Source of the DNA: Anaerolineaceae bacterium
GTDB lineage: Bacteria > Chloroflexota > Anaerolineae > Anaerolineales > Anaerolineaceae
DNA: 13,888 nucleotides
Direction: 5' to 3'
Assembly (NCBI GenBank): GCA_030620065.1
Contig: JAUXFJ010000012.1
Location: forward strand, 1-13,888
Of the stretch, positions 7,258-13,888 are shown piece after piece. The notes under the pieces are model-generated. The model did not search any database. It had not been told where the DNA came from and saw only the letters and a list, made by a program, of their open reading frames with translations. Position numbers and translations under genes: made by a program. The number at the start of each line of letters is the position of its first letter. The stretch's first letter is position 1.

Positions 7258-8196
7258 ATGACATGGAAAATACTACTAACTGATGGACTGGCTCAAGAAG
7301 GCAAAGTCATTATTGAGGCAGCTGGTGTGGCTGATGACAAGAAAGGTATATCAGCTGAGGAACTGCTGAAGGTCATCCAAGACTATGATGCAATGATCGT
7401 ACGTGGACGCACCAAAGTAATCCAGGCAGTTCTCAACGCGGGCAAAAACCTCAAGGTTGTTGGGCGCATGGGCGTTGGCGTGGATAATATTGATCTGCAA
7501 GCCGCCAAAGCACAAGGCGTCACAGTGGTTAATTCACCCCTAGCAACAACCGTCACAGTAGCAGAGTTGACTATGGGGCTTATGCTGAGCCTTGTGCGTG
7601 GTATCCCGCGCGCCGATGCTGGGATGAAATCTGAACAATGGCTCAAGAAAGAGCTCAAGGGAAGTGAACTCTATAAAAAAGTATTGGGGGTTATCGGTTA
7701 TGGACATATTGGTGAGGCAGTTAGCCATCGTGCCCAAGCCTTCGATATGCAAGTCTTGAGTTTCGATCCTGTGCGCCCCAAAGAAGAAGTTCACGCCAGT
7801 GGCGCTAAGCCAGTGGATTTTGATACCTTACTGAGCAAATCCGACATCATCACTTTACATATTCCGCTGATCAATTCAACAAAGCATCTTTTAAACGAGG
7901 AAGCCTTCAATAAAATGAAAGACGGTGTAAAGATCATCTGCGCAGCTCGTGGTGGTGTGATTGATGAAGCAGCGCTTTTGAAAGCACTTGAATCAGGCAA
8001 GGTCTCTGGAGCAGGATTAGATGTTTTCGAAACCGAACCACCAAAAGACTATAAACTAACCTCACTCCTCAATGTGATTGCCACACCACATATCGGCGCC
8101 CAGACTGTCGAAGCCCAGAAGCGCGCGGCGATTGACATCTCCACAGAAGTTTTGAATGCATTGGACGGAAAACCCTTACGCTGGAAAATTGTTTAA
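7258..8196 (+). CDS. serA: D-2-hydroxyacid dehydrogenase, 3-phosphoglycerate dehydrogenase type, short form
   Basis: A 312-residue NAD-dependent D-isomer 2-hydroxyacid dehydrogenase. The order of features is canonical: an N-terminal substrate domain with VGRMGVGVDNID at 68-79, VAELTMGLMLSLVRG at 101-115, the NAD Rossmann motif GVIGYGHIG at 144-152 with Asp170 at the end of the second strand, and catalytic Arg231 (CAARGGVIDE), Glu260 (DVFETEPP) and His278 (TPHIGAQT). The protein ends about 30 residues later, without the ACT or intervening domain of longer SerA forms. Oxidation of 3-phosphoglycerate, the first step of serine synthesis, is the best guess; glyoxylate/hydroxypyruvate reductase is the alternative, and no serC or serB is nearby. 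ATG 7258 has AAGGAG at 7244-7249. It follows selB by 59 bases; serine feeds selenocysteine synthesis on tRNA-Sec, but a link from position alone is inference. Confidence 0.88.
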   Translation: MTWKILLTDGLAQEGKVIIEAAGVADDKKGISAEELLKVIQDYDAMIVRGRTKVIQAVLNAGKNLKVVGRMGVGVDNIDLQAAKAQGVTVVNSPLATTVTVAELTMGLMLSLVRGIPRADAGMKSEQWLKKELKGSELYKKVLGVIGYGHIGEAVSHRAQAFDMQVLSFDPVRPKEEVHASGAKPVDFDTLLSKSDIITLHIPLINSTKHLLNEEAFNKMKDGVKIICAARGGVIDEAALLKALESGKVSGAGLDVFETEPPKDYKLTSLLNVIATPHIGAQTVEAQKRAAIDISTEVLNALDGKPLRWKIV

Positions 8197-8269
8197 AGTC
8201 CAGCACAAGGGATATTTCGATTTGCGCCATTAAAGATAGAATCAATATACATTTAATAAGGGAAAAACT

Positions 8270-9772
8270 ATGAAGGAAAAACTAAATAAGTTAAACGCTC
8301 TTTCTGCCGAAATCATTGATCTCACTCACATCCAAGCTCTCTTAGGTTGGGATCAACAAGTACTTATGCCCCCTGGGGGTACAGAAGACCGTGGAAATCA
8401 AGCTGCCCTTATCGGCGGGATGATCCATGAACGCATGACGTCCGATGAGATTGGCAAGTTGATCACTGATCTGGAAACTGAAATAGGAGACCTTACTGCT
8501 GACACTGACGAAGCCCGGACCGTTAAACGAATAAAGCGGCTTTATGAACAGCAAACCAAGATACCCAAAAAACTGCTTGTTGAGTTCATCAAAGTCACAA
8601 CTGCCGCAAATAACATATGGGTCAAGGCTAAACAAGATAACGATTTCGCTAGTTTCCAGCCCATTCTAAATAGAATCTTTGAATTACGTCGTGAAATAGC
8701 AAATTTGTTCAAACCTTATGACCACATTTATGATCCCCTGTTAGATCAATTCGAACCAGGAATGAAAACCGCTGATGTGAAGAAAATCTTTGACAAACTT
8801 CGCCCCAAACAAGTGGAGCTACTCGAAGCCATTAGTAAATCAAAACAAGTCGATAACAGCTTCTTAAAACAGAACTATGATCAAGCTTTGCAAGAAAAGT
8901 TCGGGAAACATGTTATCACTCGTTATGGCTATGATTGGGAACGCGGGCGCCTAGATATCGCTCCACACCCCTTCACGACCGAATTTAGCTTAGGCGATGT
9001 ACGCATCACTACTCGCTACCTGGATGATGATGGCGCTTCAGCCTTATTCAGCACTATGCACGAAGCTGGCCATGCCATGTACGAACAGGGCTTGGATAAA
9101 AAATATAACCGCACAGCCCTTGCCGGCGGTACTTCACTTGCAATCCATGAATCTCAATCTCGTTTGTGGGAGAATCTGGTAGGACGCAGCAAGGAATTTT
9201 GGACTTTCTTCTACCCTACCTTCCAAATGCTCTTCCCCCAATACCTCGGTGATATAAACCTGGAAAAATTTTATAAAGGTATCAATCATGTAGAGCCCTC
9301 CCCGATACGCGTTGAGGCAGATGAAGCTACCTATAATTTGCACATTATGCTACGTCTTGAAATTGAAATTGGTTTGATCGAACAAAGCATGGATACTAAA
9401 GACCTGCCAGAGATATGGAACAGTAAAATGAAAGAGTACTTGGGTATTACCCCGCACAATGATTCACAGGGTGTGCTTCAAGATATACACTGGTCAAGTG
9501 GTCTTGTTGGTTACTTCTCAACATATGCCCTTGGCAACCTGGTCTCCGTTCAATTATGGGATAAGATGCTTGAAGAGAATCCAAATGTGTCCGACGAAAT
9601 GATGAAAGGTGAATTTGGCACAATCCACAATTGGATGCGTGAAAAGGTCCACCAATACGGCTCAAAATATGATCCGCAGGAACTTGTCCAAAAAATAACT
9701 GGCAGCAAGATCACGCCTGAGCCATATCTTAATTACTTGAGCAAGAAATATAGCGATATCTACAACCTATAA
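8270..9772 (+). CDS. M32 family (Taq/Pfu-type) zinc metallocarboxypeptidase, 500 aa
   Basis: A cytoplasmic metallopeptidase that removes single C-terminal amino acids from peptides. The M32 motifs occur in order: HPF at 233-235, DVRITTRY at 243-250 (the DxRxT motif), the zinc site HEAGH at 264-268 (His264, His268, catalytic Glu265), HES at 293-295 with Glu294 as the expected third ligand, IRVEADEAT at 346-354, and GVLQDIHW at 401-408 (GxxQDxHW). GYFSTYALGN at 414-423 replaces the common GYFPTY form, probably without consequence. Length matches the family's usual 500 residues, and there is no signal peptide, as expected. ATG 8270 is preceded by AAGGGA at 8258-8263. The gene lies 73 bases after the dehydrogenase, with only a poor promoter-like TAGAAT at 8237-8242 between, so it may be read through from upstream. 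Confidence 0.95.
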   Translation: MKEKLNKLNALSAEIIDLTHIQALLGWDQQVLMPPGGTEDRGNQAALIGGMIHERMTSDEIGKLITDLETEIGDLTADTDEARTVKRIKRLYEQQTKIPKKLLVEFIKVTTAANNIWVKAKQDNDFASFQPILNRIFELRREIANLFKPYDHIYDPLLDQFEPGMKTADVKKIFDKLRPKQVELLEAISKSKQVDNSFLKQNYDQALQEKFGKHVITRYGYDWERGRLDIAPHPFTTEFSLGDVRITTRYLDDDGASALFSTMHEAGHAMYEQGLDKKYNRTALAGGTSLAIHESQSRLWENLVGRSKEFWTFFYPTFQMLFPQYLGDINLEKFYKGINHVEPSPIRVEADEATYNLHIMLRLEIEIGLIEQSMDTKDLPEIWNSKMKEYLGITPHNDSQGVLQDIHWSSGLVGYFSTYALGNLVSVQLWDKMLEENPNVSDEMMKGEFGTIHNWMREKVHQYGSKYDPQELVQKITGSKITPEPYLNYLSKKYSDIYNL

Positions 9773-9791
9773 TTCTTTTACGGCTTAAATC

Positions 9792-9832
9792 TAAAGACAT
9801 CGAGGTTTACTTGTTTGACCTTGATGTCTTTG
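9792..9832 (+). terminator. Imperfect hairpin after the M32 gene, possible terminator
   Basis: AAAGACATCGAGG at 9793-9805 pairs with CCTTGATGTCTTT at 9819-9831 with a single G-U wobble, and one or two more wobble/AU pairs at each end, giving a stem of about 13-15 pairs with a short loop. It begins about 20 bases after the stop codon of the carboxypeptidase gene. The 3' arm ends in TCTTTG, not a long T-run, so a classical Rho-independent terminator is uncertain; the structure could also stabilise the mRNA end. Confidence 0.45.
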
Positions 9833-9868
9833 TTCATCAAATTCTTCTCCAGTTTTTGGTTTTCTGTG

Positions 9869-9874
9869 TACAAT
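9869..9874 (+). promoter_or_regulatory. Weak candidate -10 box for the Ig-like exported protein gene
   Basis: TACAAT at 9869-9874 lies 21 bases before the ATG at 9896 that I prefer for the next gene. No convincing -35 box is present at normal spacing (TTCTCC/TCTCCA). If active, transcription would start so close to the ATG that only a very short leader would remain. Confidence 0.22.
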
Positions 9875-9895
9875 AATGGCAGAGACTTCATTAAG

Positions 9896-10681
9896 ATGAG
9901 AATAAAAGAAACTACCCAAAGTCTGCTCAATAATATACCCAGATGCATTCCCGTGATTCTGATATTAATGCTACTTCCAGCTCTCACCGCGGCACTGCCC
10001 TGGCAACCCCCAGAGCCTATTCAGCCAGCATCTCTGCATATCCTCACGCCTGGCCCGAACTCAACTGTTACCTCCCCGATAATAATAAAAGCTGATCTGC
10101 ATTGTGGAGGATATGGCTTAGCGAGAATTGAACTGGTTGACCTACATGGAAAGCTCTTATCACGCCAAGTCTTAAGGCTAGGTTCACGCTTGGGAATGCC
10201 ATCTTATGTCACACTGCCTATCTACTTTGATATGCCCCACGATGAAGTCAAAGCCCGTTTGACGATCTACGTGAATGATAAGTTCGGAAGACCTCTTTCG
10301 TTAACCTCCGTCAATCTGACACTCACCAGCAAGGATTCTGCGATCAATCCGCCCCGCGATGGGAAATCAGCCTTTGTGATCTCAACGCCCCAAGAAGGTA
10401 GCACGCACACAGGAGATACCCTTCAAGTAAAGGGTTGGATGCGCCCTTACGCCAATTCAGTAGTTATTTTCGAATTAATAACCGAAACAGGTGGAATCAT
10501 TGGCTCACGACAACTTGCTGTGCCTGAAAACTCAGGCGAAGTATATATTCCCTTTGAGGTTGAGCTGCCATACATTTTCGTCACATCTACGAGAAATGTG
10601 CGCCTGGTAATCCGCCAAATGGGAGAGAATATCCCCGGAAATGTGGTGCTCATAAGTCAACAACTTTGGGCTGCCCCTTGA
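9896..10681 (+). CDS. Predicted exported protein with two Ig-like beta domains, 261 aa
   Basis: I do not recognise a specific family. From ATG 9896 the protein opens with a signal-peptide-like sequence: charged N-terminus MRIKE, hydrophobic core IPVILILMLLPAL at 18-30 and a likely cleavage site after the TAA at 31-33. A proline-rich linker follows. Then come two similar beta-rich units, about 46-145 and 159-258, each opening with a strand, a TPGPNSTV or TPQEGSTH turn and a second strand (PIIIKADL; DTLQVKGWM), as in bacterial Ig-like/Gmad2-type domains. No catalytic motif, sortase signal or C-terminal anchor is seen. The frame is open back to a TTG at 9815, but that start would lie inside the preceding hairpin and bury the signal peptide. 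Role is probably extracellular or cell-envelope binding; ligand unknown. The gene stands alone between two gaps. Confidence 0.7.
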   Translation: MRIKETTQSLLNNIPRCIPVILILMLLPALTAALPWQPPEPIQPASLHILTPGPNSTVTSPIIIKADLHCGGYGLARIELVDLHGKLLSRQVLRLGSRLGMPSYVTLPIYFDMPHDEVKARLTIYVNDKFGRPLSLTSVNLTLTSKDSAINPPRDGKSAFVISTPQEGSTHTGDTLQVKGWMRPYANSVVIFELITETGGIIGSRQLAVPENSGEVYIPFEVELPYIFVTSTRNVRLVIRQMGENIPGNVVLISQQLWAAP

Positions 10682-10683
10682 TT

Positions 10684-10712
10684 CTTAGCTTGTCTGTTGA
10701 ATCATTGCTAAG
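10684..10712 (+). terminator. Weak inverted repeat after the Ig-like protein gene
   Basis: CTTAGC at 10684-10689 and GCTAAG at 10707-10712 form a perfect 6-base inverted repeat with a 17-base loop just after the stop codon. There is no T-run; this is a poor terminator candidate. The remaining gap up to 10785 is AT-rich with nothing else that I can support. Confidence 0.2.
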
Positions 10713-10786
10713 GCACGTTATTAAAACGCTTGAGAATAATAAAATAATCATTCCCAAATCGTTAGATTCGTCAATGTGAAAGGCTA

Positions 10787-10807
10787 GGGGGGGAAGGAGG
10801 GTATAAT
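10787..10807 (+). promoter_or_regulatory. Promoter -10 box behind a G-rich run, upstream of the glp-like cluster
   Basis: TATAAT at 10802-10807 is a perfect -10 box, 45 bases before the ATG of the GlpA-like gene. It directly follows a purine run: seven G at 10787-10793, then AAGGAGGG. No TTGACA-like -35 lies at 16-18 bases (AAAGGC at 17), so activation by a regulator is possible. GGG before and CCCC after the -10 box (10799-10801, 10811-10814) also form a small inverted repeat around it. Confidence 0.5.
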
Positions 10808-10852
10808 AGACCCCATGTTTGATAAAAACATAATCTAATCTTGGAGGCCTGC

Positions 10853-12349
10853 ATGGCGAAAGAATACGATGTCATCATCATCGGCGGTGGTATTGTAGGA
10901 TGTATGGTGGCTCGTTTCCTGTCTCGGTACAAACTTGATATTCTCTTGATCGAAAAAGAAGTTGATATAGGCATGGGTACAAGCTCAGCCAACTCAGCAG
11001 TTATTCACGCTGGCTATAATGCGCTGCCCGGAACTCTAAAAGCAAAAACAAATGCGATGTCCAGCACTCTGTGGGAGCAAATCAGTGCTGAGTTAGGTGT
11101 TGCGTTTAATCGCTCTGGGGATTATGTGGTTGCAACCAACACAGATCAAATGAATACGCTCGGAGAGCTGTTGCAACAGGGCAAAACGAACGGTGTTCCT
11201 GAAATGGAGATCATCAGTGCATATGAAATGCGTAAAAGGGAACCCTTGATCACGCAAGATGTCGCAGGAGCGCTCTGGGCTCCAACTGGCGGTCTTATTG
11301 ACACATTTGCGCTCACTGTTGCAGCTGCGGAAAACGCAGTCTTGAATGGTACGGAAATTTTGCTCGACACACCATTCGAAGATTTCATTTGGGAAGGAAA
11401 ACGTATCATTGGAATCCACACCCCGCGGGGTGCCTATAAATCCCGTTGGGTAATCAATGCAGCAGGTTTATATGCTGATGATGTCATGCACAAAGCTGGT
11501 GTTAGACCAGATTTTAAGATTCACCCACGACGCGGCGAGTATGTCATCCTGGATAAAGCAGATTTTGAGCTTACCAGAGAGACCGTCCTGTTCCCTACCC
11601 CAACAGAAAAAGGAAAAGGCATTGTAGTCACCTCGACACTGCATGGCAACGTCATCGTGGGACCTAATGCCAATTTTGTCGATCCAAAAGAAGACAAGAC
11701 CGTAACCAAAGAAGGTATTGAAGAAATATGGACAGGCGCAAAAAAGCTTGTGCCCAGCATTAACCGGCGTTATATCATTGCCAATTTTGCTGGATTGCGC
11801 GCCCATGGAAATGCTCCCTGTTTAACACCCGGAATAAACTACACTGGCGATTTCATCATCGAAATTCCAAAGGAAGTGAAGGGTTTTATCAATCTTGGCG
11901 GTCTTGAATCACCAGGGCTCAGTTCTTCACCAGGCATCGCACTTATGGTCATTGACCTGCTCAAAGATGCAGGCGAAACCTTACTTGAAAAGCCCAATTG
12001 GAACCCCATCAGGGAAACACGCCCGGTATTCCGTCATCTCTCACCCACTGAACAAGCAGCGCTGGTTAAGGCTAACCCCAGCTATGGACGCGTTATTTGC
12101 CGCTGCGAGACTGTTACCGAAGGGGAAATACTCGCAGAGATCCATGCACCTATTCCTGCTACAACCTATGATGCCATCAAGCGCAGAACATGGACAGGTA
12201 CAGGCCGCTGCCAAGGTGGTTTTGATATGCCACGGGTTGTAAAAATTCTTTCAGACGAGTTAGGCATACCTCCCGAAGAGATCACAAAAAAAGGCAAGGA
12301 ATCACCTTACCTGATCCGGCGCACTAAAGACATGGGAGAGGAAGCCTGA
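10853..12349 (+). CDS. GlpA-like FAD-dependent (glycerol-3-phosphate) dehydrogenase with C-terminal BFD-like Fe-S domain, 498 aa
   Basis: The frame is open from a TTG at 10841, but GGAGG at 10843-10847 is the ribosome binding site of ATG 10853, so the shorter form is chosen. The N-terminus YDVIIIGGGIVGCMVARFLS is the FAD-binding dinucleotide fold, with Glu34 ending the second strand, followed by TSSANSAVIHAGYN, typical of the DAO/GlpA superfamily. From about 412 a BFD-like Fe-S domain begins with CRCETVTEGEI (Cys416, Cys418) and KRRTWTGTGRCQGGFD (Cys453). The fourth ligand expected at residue 458 is Asp instead of Cys. Anaerobic GlpA relatives oxidise glycerol-3-phosphate to dihydroxyacetone phosphate. 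Pairing with the GlpB-like gene one base downstream, and a DUF1667 gene after that, supports this; another 2-hydroxy acid substrate cannot be excluded. Confidence 0.88.
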   Translation: MAKEYDVIIIGGGIVGCMVARFLSRYKLDILLIEKEVDIGMGTSSANSAVIHAGYNALPGTLKAKTNAMSSTLWEQISAELGVAFNRSGDYVVATNTDQMNTLGELLQQGKTNGVPEMEIISAYEMRKREPLITQDVAGALWAPTGGLIDTFALTVAAAENAVLNGTEILLDTPFEDFIWEGKRIIGIHTPRGAYKSRWVINAAGLYADDVMHKAGVRPDFKIHPRRGEYVILDKADFELTRETVLFPTPTEKGKGIVVTSTLHGNVIVGPNANFVDPKEDKTVTKEGIEEIWTGAKKLVPSINRRYIIANFAGLRAHGNAPCLTPGINYTGDFIIEIPKEVKGFINLGGLESPGLSSSPGIALMVIDLLKDAGETLLEKPNWNPIRETRPVFRHLSPTEQAALVKANPSYGRVICRCETVTEGEILAEIHAPIPATTYDAIKRRTWTGTGRCQGGFDMPRVVKILSDELGIPPEEITKKGKESPYLIRRTKDMGEEA

Positions 12350-12350
12350 C

Positions 12351-13625
12351 ATGAAACATAAATACGACGTTATTATCATTGGAAGCGGGCCAGGTGGGTT
12401 GGCAGCTGCAATTGCAGCAAAGAAGAACGGCGCTGATGATGTACTGATCATCGAACGAGATATAGAATTAGGCGGTATTCTCCTCCAATGTATTCATAAT
12501 GGTTTTGGCTTGGAGATCTTTAACAAAGACATGCCAGGACCAAGTTATGCGCAGCACTTCATTGAAGAAGCTTTAGGTTTAGGTATTGAAGTTATATTAG
12601 ACACTATGGTTCTCGATATCACACCTGAACGCAAAATCACCGCTACGAGTAAACGTATTGGGTTTATTGAGCTGCAAGCGCGGGCAATCGTTTTGGCAAT
12701 GGGTTGCCGTGAAAGATCACGTGCACAAATCATGCTGCCTGGTACACGTCCAGCAGGTGTATACACCGCAGGTACAGCTCAGCGCTGGGTAAATATCGAG
12801 GGTTACATGCCCGGAAAACGTTTTGTGATCCTTGGTTCCGGTGACATTGGTATGATCATGGCACGTCGTTTGACAATTGAAGGCGCAAAAGTTGAACGTG
12901 TGCTTGAAATTATGCCTTATTTAACAGGTCTAACACGCAACTACGTGCAATGCCTGATAGATTATGATATCACGCTGCAAAAAAGTCATACAATTAAGAA
13001 TATCCTAGGGAACAAACGCGTTGAGGCTATTGAAAGTGTCGCGGTCGACGAAAAGTGGAATCCTGTTCCGGGCAGCGAAGAAATTATCCCATGCGACACC
13101 GTGTTGCTCTCTGTCGGATTGATCCCTGAAAACGAGCTCTCAAAAAATGCGGGAGTCACCTTGGACCCAATCACGGGCGGACCCTTTGTGGATGACCGCT
13201 TTATGACAAATGTGCCGGGTATCTTCGCAGCAGGTAATGTTGTTCACGTATACGATCTTGTTGATTGGGTCACTGAAGCCGGTTATGTAGCCGGCAGGAG
13301 CGCTGCTAATTTTGCTATGAAAGAGAAAATTACGAAGATCAGCCATGTGCCGCTCAGTGCCAGTGAAAACATCCGCTACGTGGTTCCACACGCTATTAAT
13401 CGAGAAAGCCTGAAAGAAGAAACTGTTAGATTACAAATGCGTGTCAAAACCCCGATCGAAGAACATGTGCGTATTATCGTGGAAGACGAGCAGGGTAATC
13501 TGCTTACCAGGAAGAGTGAAGCTTATGCCAGGCCCGGTGAGATCATTACCATGGAAATCAAATCAGATGCCTATGATGATGTTCAAAACGCCAAACAGCC
13601 CATCGTTAGTTTGCATAAACGTTGA
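12351..13625 (+). CDS. GlpB-like FAD/NAD(P)-dependent oxidoreductase, 424 aa
   Basis: A pyridine-nucleotide oxidoreductase of the type that accompanies anaerobic GlpA-like dehydrogenases. The N-terminal FAD fold is YDVIIIGSGPGGLAAAIAA with GSGPGG at 11-16. GGILLQCIHNGFG at 41-53 follows the first fold; it has a single cysteine (Cys47), so no CxxC redox disulphide of the thioredoxin-reductase kind. A second nucleotide-binding fold is VILGSGDIGMIMARRL at 159-174, and the FAD-closing motif is GIFAAGNVV at 290-298. A beta-rich tail (about 341-404) ends the protein. It starts at ATG 12351, one base after the upstream stop, so the two are surely co-transcribed. It likely passes electrons between the GlpA-like subunit and a carrier such as the DUF1667 protein or NAD(P); the acceptor is inferred. 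No membrane anchor is visible. Confidence 0.88.
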   Translation: MKHKYDVIIIGSGPGGLAAAIAAKKNGADDVLIIERDIELGGILLQCIHNGFGLEIFNKDMPGPSYAQHFIEEALGLGIEVILDTMVLDITPERKITATSKRIGFIELQARAIVLAMGCRERSRAQIMLPGTRPAGVYTAGTAQRWVNIEGYMPGKRFVILGSGDIGMIMARRLTIEGAKVERVLEIMPYLTGLTRNYVQCLIDYDITLQKSHTIKNILGNKRVEAIESVAVDEKWNPVPGSEEIIPCDTVLLSVGLIPENELSKNAGVTLDPITGGPFVDDRFMTNVPGIFAAGNVVHVYDLVDWVTEAGYVAGRSAANFAMKEKITKISHVPLSASENIRYVVPHAINRESLKEETVRLQMRVKTPIEEHVRIIVEDEQGNLLTRKSEAYARPGEIITMEIKSDAYDDVQNAKQPIVSLHKR

Positions 13626-13634
13626 AAATAAATA

Positions 13635-13664
13635 TTGACAGGATTCCAACGAGTTCGGGATAAA
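13635..13664 (+). promoter_or_regulatory. Candidate sigma-70-type promoter for the DUF1667 gene
   Basis: A perfect TTGACA at 13635-13640 is followed after 18 bases by GATAAA at 13659-13664 (or TAAAAT at 13661-13666 with 20 bases). This sits just after the stop of the GlpB-like gene, about 85-90 bases before the next ATG, leaving room for a structured leader. It suggests the DUF1667 gene can be transcribed separately from the two oxidoreductase genes. Confidence 0.5.
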
Positions 13665-13691
13665 ATTAAGTAATATAGATATGATAAGTTC

Positions 13692-13733
13692 TCTCAGGTT
13701 CGTATTCACATGATCTGAGATGCGATGAACACC
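13692..13733 (+). promoter_or_regulatory. Leader RNA with two overlapping potential helices before the DUF1667 start
   Basis: TCTCAG at 13692-13697 can pair with CTGAGA at 13715-13720. The directly following GTTCGT at 13698-13703 can pair with ATGAAC at 13725-13730 (one G-U). The second helix interleaves with the first, so they are either mutually exclusive or form a pseudoknot. The structure ends directly before the ribosome binding site GAAGGGA at 13734-13740. It fits no riboswitch class that I recognise, and six-base helices can arise by chance. Confidence 0.3.
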
Positions 13734-13749
13734 GAAGGGACTAAAATAA

Positions 13750-13888
13750 ATGCCAGAAGTAAGTGAGATCATCTGTGTAACCTGCCCAAAGGGTTGTGCC
13801 TTAAAGGTTAAACATGAAGGCCTCCAAGTATTAGAAGTATTGGATAGCGGTTGTAAACTTGGTAAAGAATATGCCATTGGCGGACTGC
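13750..13888 (+). CDS. DUF1667 (GlpC-replacing, four-cysteine) protein, N-terminal part
   Basis: The gene starts at ATG 13750 with GAAGGGA at 13734-13740 and is cut by the window end after 46 codons. The visible part has CVTCPKGCALKV (Cys9, Cys12, Cys16) and GCKLGKEYA (Cys32), the CxxCPxGC...CxxGxxYA pattern of DUF1667 proteins. These small proteins accompany GlpA/GlpB-like pairs in anaerobic bacteria and archaea and are thought to bind an Fe-S cluster through the four cysteines, acting in electron transfer in place of the GlpC subunit. Here it follows the GlpB-like gene after 124 bases with a promoter-like sequence in the gap. The family's usual Arg after the last cysteine region (CxRGxxYA) is Leu. 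Assignment rests on the cysteine spacing and context. Confidence 0.85.
   Translation, partial: MPEVSEIICVTCPKGCALKVKHEGLQVLEVLDSGCKLGKEYAIGGL

Noticed and set aside
8237..8242. TAGAAT as a promoter for the M32 peptidase
   Set aside because: The best -35 at 16 bases (TTTCGA) matches only three consensus positions; not strong enough to list.
10841..10852. TTG start of the GlpA-like protein, adding MEAC
   Set aside because: The TTG lies against the GGAGG ribosome binding site of ATG 10853, and family members start with a short stretch before the YDVIIIGGG fold.
11093..11419. Open antisense frame of about 108 codons within the GlpA-like gene
   Set aside because: It lies opposite a clearly coding gene, has no ribosome binding site or recognisable protein features, and is explained as a codon-composition shadow. 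The same applies to the reverse frames at 2416-2787 and 13563-13877.
5288..13888. Search for in-frame UGA (selenocysteine) genes near selB
   Set aside because: All recognised genes end normally at family-typical lengths, and no recognised protein resumes in frame after a UGA, so no selenoprotein is claimed here.

Overview
The window looks like a piece of chromosome from an anaerobic, moderate-GC bacterium, most likely an Anaerolineae-type member of the Chloroflexota. This is an inference from the protein styles (SelB switch region, anaerobic GlpA/GlpB/DUF1667-type set) and the promoter style (GTATAAT -10 boxes); no marker gene settles it. All genes lie on the + strand. I saw no rRNA, tRNA, CRISPR array, insertion sequence or phage gene, and no gene-free stretch exceeds 300 bases; the longest are about 195 bases (3893-4087), 171 bases (10682-10852) and 124 bases (13626-13749).

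Region 1 (1-3892): the 3' end of a hydantoinase/dihydropyrimidinase gene, then, 27 bases later, three tightly coupled membrane-protein genes (TAATG and ATGA junctions). The first and third are divergent relatives of the NuoL/M/N (MrpA/D) proton-conducting subunits; the small middle one has a NuoK/MnhC-like C-terminal half. No NADH-, flavin-, Fe-S- or hydrogenase-bearing subunit is present, and several lysine/glutamate positions of the proton path are replaced. This orphan membrane-arm module is the most likely undescribed system here.

Region 2 (3893-9772): after a gap with a probable promoter come a 396-residue all-coiled-coil protein of unknown role, selB (selenocysteine-specific elongation factor) whose Shine-Dalgarno sequence overlaps the coiled-coil gene's stop codon, a short D-2-hydroxyacid (3-phosphoglycerate-type) dehydrogenase, and an M32 zinc carboxypeptidase. 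The genes are co-directional with small gaps and may be one transcription unit, ending at an imperfect hairpin at 9792-9832.

Region 3 (9773-10681): a single predicted exported protein with two Ig-like beta domains.

Region 4 (10682-13888): a glycerol-3-phosphate-type oxidation cluster, made of a GlpA-like FAD dehydrogenase with a C-terminal BFD-like Fe-S domain, a GlpB-like FAD/NAD(P) oxidoreductase one base downstream, and the start of a DUF1667 four-cysteine protein that runs off the window. The first gene has a -10 box directly behind a G-rich run. The DUF1667 gene seems to have its own TTGACA promoter and a leader with two overlapping potential helices just before its ribosome binding site. 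Together these three proteins would pass electrons from glycerol-3-phosphate (or a similar substrate) through FAD and Fe-S centres to a carrier that cannot be named from this window.
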